Assembly: GCA_947476255.1 (NCBI GenBank)
Contig: CANJPY010000016.1
Location: 1 to 62,262, forward strand
Origin: Chthoniobacteraceae bacterium
GTDB taxonomy: Bacteria > Verrucomicrobiota > Verrucomicrobiia > Chthoniobacterales > Chthoniobacteraceae
DNA: 62,262 nucleotides
Direction: 5' to 3'
Part shown: one piece after another, positions 23,725 to 31,907 of the stretch
How positions within the stretch are numbered: position 1 is the stretch's first letter
How the letters are laid out: each line of letters opens with the position of its first letter
Notes under the pieces: model-generated
Databases searched by the model: none
What the model saw: only the letters and a program-made list of their open reading frames with translations
Told to the model about the DNA's origin: nothing
Translations under genes and position numbers: made by a program

Positions 23725-25280
23725 AAAAAGAACCCTCCGCCATGGACACCACCGCTCCAAACCAGCACACCTCCAAACCCGTCAAAGTTCCCATTCGGAC
23801 CATTCCCAGCGGCGTCGAGGGCTTGGACGAAATCCTCGGAGGCGGGATTCCTGAGTTTTCCTTTAACCTCATCGCGGGCCTTCCGGGCTGCGGCAAAACC
23901 ACCCTTGCTCACCAGATCGCGTTCGCAAACGCCACCGACGACAACCCTGCCCTTTACTTCACCGTCTTAGGAGAACCGCCGTTAAAAATGCTGCGCCACC
24001 AGCAGCAATATTCCTTTTACGACCCGCTCAAAGTCGGGAAGGCCATCCGGTTCATCAATCTGTCCGATCTGGTGATCAAGCAGGATCTGGACGCCTTGTA
24101 CGCTGAAATCACGGCCCAGGTCGCCAAAATCGCTCCAAAAATAATCATCGTGGATTCTTTCCGCACCCTCATCCGCGGGGGCGAGAATTCCGCTGATTCG
24201 CTGGGCATGCATTTTTTCGTCCAGCGTCTCGGCCACTTCCTCACGACTTGGGAAGCTACTACCTTTATGATTGGCGAGTACTGCGTAGAAGATATTAATA
24301 ACAGCCCAATCTTCACTATAGCCGACGGGATCATCTGGTTGTGGCAGGTACCAGAGAGAAACTCCGTCGTGCGAAAACTCCAAGTCATCAAACTGCGGGG
24401 CCAGGGCTCCGTCCCCGGTCTGCACACGATGCGCATCAATGACGACGGCATTCAGGCATTCTCACGCACGCTTGGTTTGGCGCGGCAAAAAACGCACAAA
24501 AAAGAGTATTCCAAACTCTCGATGGGCATCCCCGAACTCGACAAAATGCTCGGCGGTGGCATCCGCGAGGGCGACAGCGTTCTGATTGCCGGCCCCTCTG
24601 GAACAGGAAAGTCTGCCCTAGCCACCCAATTTATCGCCGAGGGCCTGCGGATCGGCGAACCCGGCATCATGGCCATCTTTGAAGAACGCCCCGAAGGCTA
24701 CATGCAACGCGCCGGCACCTTCGGCCTCAATCTGGAAGACGCCATTGACACAGGAAAACTTGAAACGCTCTACCTCCGCCCGCTGGACCTTTCGGTCGAC
24801 GAAACAATGCGTGAAATCCTCGACGCCATCAAACGCGTGGGCGCGAAGCGACTAGTCATCGACTCCCTGGTGGGTTTCGAAATGGCACTCGCTCCCGGCT
24901 TCCGCGCGGACTTCCAAGAATCCCTCTACCGCATGATCGGCGCACTCACAGGCGCGGGAATCACGATTGTAAGCACTGTGGAGGTCGAAGACACTTTCAC
25001 TGGGCTGCCATTCAGTAATTACGCCATTTCCTTCCTGACCGATGACATCATCCGCATGCGGTACGTTGAAATCGGAGGCCAATTAAGAAAGGTATTGGTG
25101 GTGATAAAGATGCGAGGCGGAAACCACAGCAAGGACATCCGCGAATACATCATCACCGATAAAGGACTTGTGCTCATCCAGCCAAGGCAGACCGATTACA
25201 GCGAACTAAGCACGGGCCTCCCGCACCTCATCGGGCAAAACCGCGAAATACCGCCGGAGACCAAAGAATCCAGGTTGTAA
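23721..25280 (+). CDS. KaiC-like double-domain RecA-fold ATPase
   Basis: 519 residues with two KaiC domains. Domain 1 has Walker A GLPGCGKTT (53-61) and Walker B IIIVDSFRTL; domain 2 (from about 260) has IPELDKMLGGG, Walker A GPSGTGKSA and Walker B RLVIDSLVGFEMAL. In cyanobacterial KaiC each domain has a catalytic Glu pair after strand 2. Domain 2 keeps it (IFEERPEG), but domain 1 reads VLGEPPLK, leaving one Glu. No kaiA or kaiB is present, so a circadian role is not implied; such proteins are usually signalling ATPases coupled to histidine kinases. The ATG overlaps the upstream gene's stop; earlier in-frame codons to 23274 are unlikely to be used. Confidence 0.9.
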   Translation: MKKEPSAMDTTAPNQHTSKPVKVPIRTIPSGVEGLDEILGGGIPEFSFNLIAGLPGCGKTTLAHQIAFANATDDNPALYFTVLGEPPLKMLRHQQQYSFYDPLKVGKAIRFINLSDLVIKQDLDALYAEITAQVAKIAPKIIIVDSFRTLIRGGENSADSLGMHFFVQRLGHFLTTWEATTFMIGEYCVEDINNSPIFTIADGIIWLWQVPERNSVVRKLQVIKLRGQGSVPGLHTMRINDDGIQAFSRTLGLARQKTHKKEYSKLSMGIPELDKMLGGGIREGDSVLIAGPSGTGKSALATQFIAEGLRIGEPGIMAIFEERPEGYMQRAGTFGLNLEDAIDTGKLETLYLRPLDLSVDETMREILDAIKRVGAKRLVIDSLVGFEMALAPGFRADFQESLYRMIGALTGAGITIVSTVEVEDTFTGLPFSNYAISFLTDDIIRMRYVEIGGQLRKVLVVIKMRGGNHSKDIREYIITDKGLVLIQPRQTDYSELSTGLPHLIGQNREIPPETKESRL

Positions 25281-25432
25281 GCAAACCCACCCACACGGGG
25301 TTCCATGCAATATTCGTCAGGGTTTTAACCAGCATCACGCCTCCTCACCCCCAACAGAACTCGCGATTTTATTCCCCTCGTCAGCCCTCTTCTATCCAAG
25401 CCTGTCACCTTCGATAAGACATTCTTCCCACC

Positions 25433-26710
25433 ATGGACATTCCAACTCTGTGCGGTGCCTTGTTCGAAACGTCGCCTTTTCCCACGGCCCTTATCGGGAG
25501 TGCAGCTCATACTTTTCTCTATGGCAACAGCGCTTTCCTCGAAGTCTTCGAACGCTCCGCCGGAGACCTCCTTGGTAAACCGTTCTCCGAAGTCCTCACC
25601 CATAAGGAGGCAGGATTGCTCGTTCTTAAAGAAATATTAGCAAACGGCCGACCAAAACTTTATCGGGAGCAAAGACTTCACAAAGACACCCCTGTTTTCT
25701 GCGCCTACGCGATGTGGCCGGTGCCCTCCAATGCCGTGCCCTCGGGCGTAATGATCCAAATCAGCACCTCCGAAATTGACGAAAAAACACAGGCGATGAG
25801 CGAGGCGTTATTACTGGGCGCAATCCGACAACAAAAACTGACGGAGGCCGCGGAAGATTCCAACAGACTGCTGGAAAGTGAAATACTCAAGCGCACTCAA
25901 ACGGCCGCACGCTTGCACGTGGTACAGTCGGAACTGCAAGACAAGGCGGGACAGTTGGAGTCTCTTGTGAAACAACGCACAACGGAGCTCACAGAAACCA
26001 ACAAGCAGTTGCAGTCGTTTGTTTACGCGATCGCGCACGACCTGCGCGCACCGCTGCGTGCCATGCAGGGCTTCTCCGCCATTCTTGCGTTCGAAGCTCA
26101 GGCCACCATGTCTGAAAAAGCCAAAGACTGTACCCTGCGGATCAACAAGGCTTCCCAATTTATGGACGCCCTTCTGATCGACCTGCTGACCTTCAGCCAG
26201 ATCAGTCAGCAACGCCTCCAGTTGTCCGAGATAAAACTCGAGGCGGTGCTCGAGTCCGTCCTCGCTCGCATCCGGGCGGAGCACCATGATAAAACGATAG
26301 ACGAGGAAAGAGTCGGGCCATCTCCGCAGGTATTGGCGCACGAAACAACCTTGCATCAGGTTGTTTATAATCTCGCGAGCAATGCTCTAAAATTTGTGCG
26401 ACCCAACACAACACCGCTGCTGCGCCTCAGAACGGAGTTGCGCCCTGGAGTCGTACGGTTGTGGGTGGAAGACCATGGCATAGGCATCGCGCCATCGCAC
26501 CAGTCCCAGCTTTTTCAGCCATTTACTCGTTTAAACGGGGAGCGTTATCCGGGAACGGGCATCGGCCTCGCCATCGTCCAAAAAGGCGTCGAACGCATGG
26601 GCGGAAGCGTGGGGCTTGAATCGGTTTTGGGAGAGGGCAGCCGCTTCTGGATCGAACTGAAAAAGGCGCCCGACACAGGTGCTGTACCGGTTGAATTAAA
26701 GAAATCTTGA
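25433..26710 (+). CDS. PAS-domain sensor histidine kinase
   Basis: A 425-residue cytoplasmic kinase without membrane segments. A PAS-like sensor (about 5-115, FLYGNSAFLEVFER...FCAYAMWPVPS) is followed by a coiled coil (about 120-192) and a HisKA domain with phospho-accepting His202 in FVYAIAHDLRAPLRAM, the phytochrome-like type. The ATPase domain has N-box VVYNLASNALKFV, G1 DHGIGIAP, F-box LFQPFTR and G2 GTGIGLAIV. It lies 152 bp after the KaiC-like gene and 22 bp before a stand-alone receiver gene. The PAS ligand is unknown. Confidence 0.92.
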   Translation: MDIPTLCGALFETSPFPTALIGSAAHTFLYGNSAFLEVFERSAGDLLGKPFSEVLTHKEAGLLVLKEILANGRPKLYREQRLHKDTPVFCAYAMWPVPSNAVPSGVMIQISTSEIDEKTQAMSEALLLGAIRQQKLTEAAEDSNRLLESEILKRTQTAARLHVVQSELQDKAGQLESLVKQRTTELTETNKQLQSFVYAIAHDLRAPLRAMQGFSAILAFEAQATMSEKAKDCTLRINKASQFMDALLIDLLTFSQISQQRLQLSEIKLEAVLESVLARIRAEHHDKTIDEERVGPSPQVLAHETTLHQVVYNLASNALKFVRPNTTPLLRLRTELRPGVVRLWVEDHGIGIAPSHQSQLFQPFTRLNGERYPGTGIGLAIVQKGVERMGGSVGLESVLGEGSRFWIELKKAPDTGAVPVELKKS

Positions 26711-26732
26711 ACTCTAAACCCAGCGCCAAATC

Positions 26733-27188
26733 ATGAACACCATCGGCACCATCTTGCTCGTCGATGACAGCGAAAACGACACGTTCCTCTTCCGCGTCGC
26801 CAGCGAAAAAGCGGCGCTGCGCAATCCCCTGCAAGAAGTCCACGACGGCGAACAAGCCGTTGCGTACCTCAGCGGAACGCCACCGTTCCATGACCGTGCA
26901 CAGTATCCGCTCCCTATTTTGATGTTGCTGGACTTGAAAATGCCGAAAAAAAGCGGCTTTGAAGTCCTGGCCTGGCTGCGCTCCGAGAGCGCACTTCGCC
27001 GCCTGCCTGTGTTCATTTTTAGCGCCTCTCTTAGAAAGGAAGACGTTGACCGTGCTTTTGACCTCGGTGCAAGCGCCTTTCTCGTCAAACCCAGCACCCT
27101 GGACGACCTCGTCCAGATGATTCAAACACTCACCTCGTGGCTCAAATACAATCATTTCCCGGAAATCAACCCGGTCCAGAACTCCTAA
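26733..27188 (+). CDS. Single-domain response regulator (Rcp1-like)
   Basis: A 151-residue receiver with no output domain. Acidic pair Asp11/Asp12 (LLVDDSEND), phospho-acceptor Asp67 (LLDLKMPKKSG), Ser98 (FIFSAS) and Lys119 (FLVKPS) are all present. The 15-residue loop before the Asp strand is typical of Rcp1 partners of phytochrome-like kinases. It should take phosphate from the upstream kinase and pass the signal through protein contact, perhaps with the KaiC-like ATPase. Confidence 0.93.
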   Translation: MNTIGTILLVDDSENDTFLFRVASEKAALRNPLQEVHDGEQAVAYLSGTPPFHDRAQYPLPILMLLDLKMPKKSGFEVLAWLRSESALRRLPVFIFSASLRKEDVDRAFDLGASAFLVKPSTLDDLVQMIQTLTSWLKYNHFPEINPVQNS

Positions 27189-27189
27189 A

Positions 27190-27855
27190 ATGCCCTCCCT
27201 CACCCGAGTTTTTCGCAACCGTCAAGAAGCCGGACTAGCCCTTGCTGAAGTGCTGCGCCCTCTCCTTGGCACTCCGGACCTTCTGGTTCTTGGAATCCCA
27301 CGCGGAGGCGTTCCTGTGGCTTTCGAAGTGGCAACGGTCCTGCACGCTCCGCTTGATGTTTTTGTCGTGCGCAAACTCGGCGTCCCCTCCGACCCGGAAT
27401 TCGCGATGGGCGCCATCGCCTCGGGCGGCGTCCGCGTCCTCCATAACGACACGATTGCAACACTGCACATTCAAGCAGACGTCCTTGATACCGTTGCCAG
27501 CCGGGAACTCGCAGAACTCGAGCGTCGCGAGGCACTGTACCGAGGTACAAACGAAACACCAAACTTCCGCGATAAAACCTTGCTCGTCGTCGACGATGGC
27601 ATCGCCACCGGAGCCACTACAAAGGCGGCCATTCAAGCCCTCAGAAACCACCACCCGGCGCGACTCCTTCTCGCCGTCCCTACTGCGCCTGCCTCCGCGT
27701 TTGATGAGATACAACCCTTGGTCGACGGGTTTGTGGTTCTCTCCACTCCAGACCCTTTCCATGCCGTCGCACAGTCTTATGCCGAGTTTCCCCAGACAAC
27801 GGACGCTGAGGTGACTCACCTGCTAAAGCTCGCACGAACTTGGAGCGAAAAATAA
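27190..27855 (+). CDS. Phosphoribosyltransferase-fold protein
   Basis: A 221-residue type I phosphoribosyltransferase. The PRPP loop is LLVVDDGIATGATTKAA (about 135-151), and an N-terminal region LVLGIPRGGVPVAFEVA provides the pyrophosphate loop. This lineage is often fused to dienelactone hydrolases, but here it stands alone. Its ATG lies 1 bp after the receiver's stop codon, so it is co-translated with the signalling genes. The base substrate is unknown; it may act in nucleotide salvage or be regulated by the upstream system. Confidence 0.85.
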   Translation: MPSLTRVFRNRQEAGLALAEVLRPLLGTPDLLVLGIPRGGVPVAFEVATVLHAPLDVFVVRKLGVPSDPEFAMGAIASGGVRVLHNDTIATLHIQADVLDTVASRELAELERREALYRGTNETPNFRDKTLLVVDDGIATGATTKAAIQALRNHHPARLLLAVPTAPASAFDEIQPLVDGFVVLSTPDPFHAVAQSYAEFPQTTDAEVTHLLKLARTWSEK

Positions 27856-27859
27856 ATGA

Positions 27860-27889
27860 GGCGCGCGCCCATTCAAACAGACGCGCGCC
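27860..27889 (-). terminator. Rho-independent terminator between convergent genes
   Basis: GGCGCGCG (27860-27867) pairs with CGCGCGCC (27882-27889) around a 14-nt loop. On the minus strand the stem is followed by TCATTTATTTTTC, so it best terminates the heme-binding protein gene ending at 27916. Confidence 0.55.
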
Positions 27890-27915
27890 CCATATTCAGT
27901 TGCAAACGACCAGGT

Positions 27916-30900
27916 TTACTTTCCGGTCAGAGGATACTCTTTCGTGAGCTCTTCCACCGTGCAAAAGTTGACACGACCGGGATATTTCGCCCGCACTTTC
28001 TGGACCTGCTCTGCGGTTACAGGATCGGCTTTGTTGCCAAAGCTGTTGCGCACAAACGTGAGGACGGAAGCCATTTCGTTGTCATTGAGCATCCCCCCAA
28101 AAGGCGTCATCGGCACCTGTCCGTCGTACTTCTTGCCATTGAGTTCGAGCGGACCCATCAAGCCATATAACGTCAGTTTGATCAACCGATCGACATCCCC
28201 CGTAACCCACTCGCTTTTCGCCAGCGAAGGGAACGCGGGATCGAGCCCCGTGCCGCTCACCTGATGGCACGTCACACAATGTCCGTCGCGGAAATACACC
28301 TTCTGCCCCGCCATATACTGTTTCTTAAGCTCCTCACTCAGATGCGCTGGCGCACTGATTTCCCGCGGGTCGGGTCCCTCCTTCTCAACGCCTCCGGAGA
28401 TGCGGGTAGAAGCTGTTTTAAAGGCATTCGTACTCCATTCATCCAGTGGCAGGGCTCCTGCAATGGCGACAATCTTCTGCGCCGCCGCATTATCGGGAAT
28501 CCAGGAGGCGGCGACAATCGCCTCCAAACGCACCCGGCCGTGCTCGTCGGCAGCGGCTTTCTTGAGAAGCTCGGCGTAGTCAGAAATCCGGTGCGTATTG
28601 TAGCGCAACACGCGTACTGCGGCCGCACGGGCGTGGTAGTCCTTGGCCTGTAACAACTGACGCAGCAGCGGTTCCTCCACTTGGTTGATGCCCCACGTGG
28701 TCCACAGTGCCTCAAGAGCGTAGTGCTCATAGTTGGCATCCTTTGGATCGAGCCCAGCAACCCATTGCCTCAAGGCTGGAAGCACCTCGGAGGCGCGCAA
28801 ACTCCGCAGATGCCGGCGCGTTCTGTACCGTGTGCGAAGTTCGGGCTCCTTTAAATTGTTCAACAGCGTGGCAAGGCTTGCGCCTTCGATTTGCGCGGGC
28901 TTCACCAAAGGCCGCGACGGATACGTGATCCGATAAATGCGCCCGTGTGTATGGTCACGGTACGGATCACGCGCATTGTGCTGCATATGCCCAATCAGCG
29001 GGTTCTGCCAATCAATGACATACAAGGAACCATCCGGAGCAAACTCAAGATCCACCGGCCTGAAATTGCCGTCGCTGCTCTTGAGCAAATCCTGCCTGAA
29101 AGTGGTTTTCCAGCCCGTGCCTGCATCTTCAATCTGGTGCTGTTTAATTCCAAGAAACCCAATGTTGTTGCAGAGAACCAGGTCACCCTGCACTTCGTCT
29201 GGAAAATGCCGGGACGAAACCACCTCGAGCCCTGAAGTCGGCCGTACTTTTTGTCCGTCCGGAATCAGATCCCGCGTGGAAGGCGTCTTGCTTCCGAAAG
29301 TAGGCTTCACCGAAACAGGCAGCATCCAATTCATGCTTGGACCCGAAGTGTGCAGAAAGAAATCCTGCCCCCATTTGTCAAAAACCACACCCCAAGGATT
29401 GGGAATCGCAAGCTGGGCGGTGCGCTCCAGATAACCACGCTGCGGACTGTAGCGGAAGAAGCCCCCATCCACGCAACGCACGGGTCCATAAGCTGTCTCC
29501 ACGTTCGAATGCAGAAACACGCCCTCGCACATCATGAATGCTCCGCTCGGATCAGCACTGTAAGCACTGATGGCGTGGTGCGTGTCGTGCGAATCGAAGC
29601 CTCCGAGCACGATCTCGCTCGTATCGGCTTTTCCGTCACCATCGGTATCCCGCAGAAGCATCAGATTCGGTTCCTGCGATACATAGACGCCTTCGGGAGC
29701 CAGTTCGAAGCCAATTGGCAAATGCAGGTGGTCAGCGAAGACCGTCTCCTTGTCGGCCTTTCCATCGCCGTCCGTGTCCTCGTAAATCAAAATCTTGTCG
29801 TTGGGCAAGGCATCGCCCGGGCGGTAATGCGGATAAATCGGCATGACAGCGACCCAAAGCCTGCCCTTGTCATCGAAGGACATCTGCATGGGGTTCGCAA
29901 GGTTCGGGAACTTTGTTTCACTTGCAAACAACTCCACTTTGTAGCCCTCGGGCACCGTCAAAGCCTTTACGGCATCGTCTTCCGAAAGAAACTTGTCACT
30001 CCCGTTCTTCACACTCGGCTGATAGTTCGTGGGCACCGGAGGCAAGGGATGCGTGCCGCTGTCATCGACGACGAGGTCCTTTTTCTTTCCGGCGGCAATG
30101 TCGAGGATGAGCCTGTCGCGAATGGCCGCGAGCTCGCGGGTCTTTTTCACTTCGTCTGGATAATTCTGCGGCCCGAAGGGGTTGTACCTCTGCCCGTGTG
30201 AATGGACGCCGTTGACGAGATGATAGTCATTACTCCAGAACCACTCCTTTTGAAGCACCGCCTCCCGAAGCAATTTGTAATCCGCTTTCGAGACATGCTT
30301 TTGCGGGCCATACAGCCCGTCTGCGAGGATTTCAGCAACCAGTTTGTACCCTTCTTCATTGGGGATAAATCCAGCTGTCGTCAAAGGCTGCTTGGCCTTC
30401 GCGTAAAGGGCCTTTGTGGTCGTGAAAAGGTCAATAAATGTCACCCCGTTCTTCTTCGCCACACGCTCCAACGCTGCAGAATAAAGCGCCAGATTTGCGT
30501 TCTCCTTTTCTCCGTTGGGAAGGTCGCGTTTGGCAGCCTGGTTTTCAAACGCAACAGGCGATACCAGCACCACACGAGGAGCCGTCTTCGCATTGTACGC
30601 CTTGCTGAGCGTGTGTTGCACCCACGCGTCCACCTCCGCCTCAAAATTCCCCACCCGTGATGGCCCGTCAAAAGATTCGTTGTACCCAAAAAAACCAACA
30701 ACCGTATCCGCCCTCAAAAATGCGAGCCATTCGTCGGGATTAGGAAAGAACCCCTTGCCGTGGTGCACGTTTAATTCGGGATGAAACTTCTCCGCCCCGG
30801 GGAAGGCCCATTGCGTGGCCCTAGAGGGATGCGGCCTGAAGCCTGCGGTATCCCCCACATGCCCCATGTTCCGTACAAACAGTTCCGCCTGCGGAAAGCG

Positions 30901-31143
30901 CAACTGCAGCTCGGTCTCCAGCCGGCCGTAATAAACATCACGCTCAGCCAGCCCGTTGCCGACAAACACCAGCCGCTCTCCCTTTGCGGGCGGAGCAACC
31001 GCTTGCGAGCGCTTCGCAGAGGCGGTGTCAGGAATCGGCATCGAAGCATGCGGCGCATTTTGGGGCGCGGTATTCATCGCTTCTGCGAAGGCGGAAACAG
31101 GGAGACCGGCGAACGCCGCGAGGGCAATGAGGTGTTTGTTCAT
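27916..31143 (-). CDS. PVC-type heme-binding protein: SGNH domain, sorbosone-dehydrogenase-like propeller, HEAT repeats and cytochrome c
   Basis: A 1,075-residue exported protein. A signal peptide (LIALAAFAGLPVSAFAEA) precedes an SGNH-like domain (about 50-290, VFVGNGLAERDVYYGRL). Next is the membrane-bound dehydrogenase/glucose-sorbosone type beta-propeller (about 385-740, KGRLWVAVMPIYPHYRPGD, DTDGDGKAD twice), HEAT-like helices (about 770-900) and a cytochrome c domain with CVTCH near residue 957 and a distal Met in MTPFGGML. This architecture is a hallmark of planctomycetes and verrucomicrobia and is linked to periplasmic sugar oxidation. It precedes, in the same direction, DUF1501, DUF1553 and DUF1080 genes. 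Confidence 0.9.
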   Translation of the reverse strand: MNKHLIALAAFAGLPVSAFAEAMNTAPQNAPHASMPIPDTASAKRSQAVAPPAKGERLVFVGNGLAERDVYYGRLETELQLRFPQAELFVRNMGHVGDTAGFRPHPSRATQWAFPGAEKFHPELNVHHGKGFFPNPDEWLAFLRADTVVGFFGYNESFDGPSRVGNFEAEVDAWVQHTLSKAYNAKTAPRVVLVSPVAFENQAAKRDLPNGEKENANLALYSAALERVAKKNGVTFIDLFTTTKALYAKAKQPLTTAGFIPNEEGYKLVAEILADGLYGPQKHVSKADYKLLREAVLQKEWFWSNDYHLVNGVHSHGQRYNPFGPQNYPDEVKKTRELAAIRDRLILDIAAGKKKDLVVDDSGTHPLPPVPTNYQPSVKNGSDKFLSEDDAVKALTVPEGYKVELFASETKFPNLANPMQMSFDDKGRLWVAVMPIYPHYRPGDALPNDKILIYEDTDGDGKADKETVFADHLHLPIGFELAPEGVYVSQEPNLMLLRDTDGDGKADTSEIVLGGFDSHDTHHAISAYSADPSGAFMMCEGVFLHSNVETAYGPVRCVDGGFFRYSPQRGYLERTAQLAIPNPWGVVFDKWGQDFFLHTSGPSMNWMLPVSVKPTFGSKTPSTRDLIPDGQKVRPTSGLEVVSSRHFPDEVQGDLVLCNNIGFLGIKQHQIEDAGTGWKTTFRQDLLKSSDGNFRPVDLEFAPDGSLYVIDWQNPLIGHMQHNARDPYRDHTHGRIYRITYPSRPLVKPAQIEGASLATLLNNLKEPELRTRYRTRRHLRSLRASEVLPALRQWVAGLDPKDANYEHYALEALWTTWGINQVEEPLLRQLLQAKDYHARAAAVRVLRYNTHRISDYAELLKKAAADEHGRVRLEAIVAASWIPDNAAAQKIVAIAGALPLDEWSTNAFKTASTRISGGVEKEGPDPREISAPAHLSEELKKQYMAGQKVYFRDGHCVTCHQVSGTGLDPAFPSLAKSEWVTGDVDRLIKLTLYGLMGPLELNGKKYDGQVPMTPFGGMLNDNEMASVLTFVRNSFGNKADPVTAEQVQKVRAKYPGRVNFCTVEELTKEYPLTGK

Positions 31144-31502
31144 AAAAGGAGAAACTCAATGGGGACGGACACTTTCCACAAAACGCAAAAGAATATCAAG
31201 ACCCCCTCTTTGTTTGCGTACATTAGCAAGTCTCTACTTTGCCTTTAGACGGGCGCCGGCCGACACACCCGCGTTCTTGGGCGAGACGTTCTCGTCCGCT
31301 GGAAGACAAACCCTCACCGACTCCACGGCGACCGCCTGCGGGTGAGGGGCCACGCGCACATTCCCGGAACTCCCTTCAAACTCGGCCGCCGTCGATCCGT
31401 ACTCAGCATCACTCCGAGTTTCTTCATACCCGCCACCCATTCGCGCAAATCATCCGTTCCGACACGATTCTGAAAGCGAACCCTTTTTCCGAACTTTCGC
31501 TT
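31144..31502. other. Intergenic region upstream of the heme-binding protein gene
   Basis: 359 bp without a confident gene. The minus strand has a 68-codon frame at 31234-31440 ending in ...VSPKNAGVSAGARLKAK, and an overlapping frame in another phase at 31314-31589. Joined, they could be a frameshifted remnant, but I recognise no family. The promoter of the heme-binding protein must be near 31150-31230. Confidence 0.35.
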
Positions 31503-31820
31503 ATGAAAAACAACATTGCCGGTTTTTTCTCCCGTGTCTGTCTTGGTGTTGTGGCGCTGCCAAGCGCCTGCCAAAGCCCCCCGACTCACGGGCCCGTCCT
31601 GAGCGCAATCACCTGCGACAAATGCAGAACCGTCTGGATCCAGCGTGCGGAACGAGCCTCCACCTTCCGAGGGAGTGCGGGGCCGTACGTCTTGAAATCC
31701 GACAGTCGCATGGTCTGTTCAGACTGCGAGTCCGGAGCGCAAACGTTCTTTACGACGGGCAAGCTTAAGCATCACTGCAACCATTGCGGCGGCACGATGT
31801 CTCATTGCACAGAGCACTGA
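31503..31820 (+). CDS. Small exported zinc-ribbon-like protein
   Basis: A 105-residue protein. The N terminus is a signal sequence with VCLGVVALPSACQSPP, which could be a lipobox-type cleavage before Cys, though it is imperfect. The mature part has three Cys pairs (CDKC, CSDC, CNHCGG) plus a late His/Cys, a pattern suited to zinc binding. I do not recognise the family. It stands alone between divergent and convergent neighbours. The upstream frame to 31239 is not part of it; Met 31503 directly starts the signal sequence. Confidence 0.65.
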   Translation: MKNNIAGFFSRVCLGVVALPSACQSPPTHGPVLSAITCDKCRTVWIQRAERASTFRGSAGPYVLKSDSRMVCSDCESGAQTFFTTGKLKHHCNHCGGTMSHCTEH

Positions 31821-31907
31821 AGGCGCACGCTCCAAAAACAAAGCGACGGCATCTGGTTGAACCAAGTGCCGTCGTATGTACGCCCAAAGGCGACGCAGAA
31901 TGCGAGG

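Noticed and set aside
23721-25280. Circadian clock locus
   Set aside because: Only a KaiC-like ATPase is present; there is no KaiA or KaiB, and double-domain KaiC-like proteins are common in non-clock signalling.
29251-30201. 316-codon plus-strand frame
   Set aside because: Antisense to the conserved dehydrogenase propeller of the heme-binding protein; no family resemblance.
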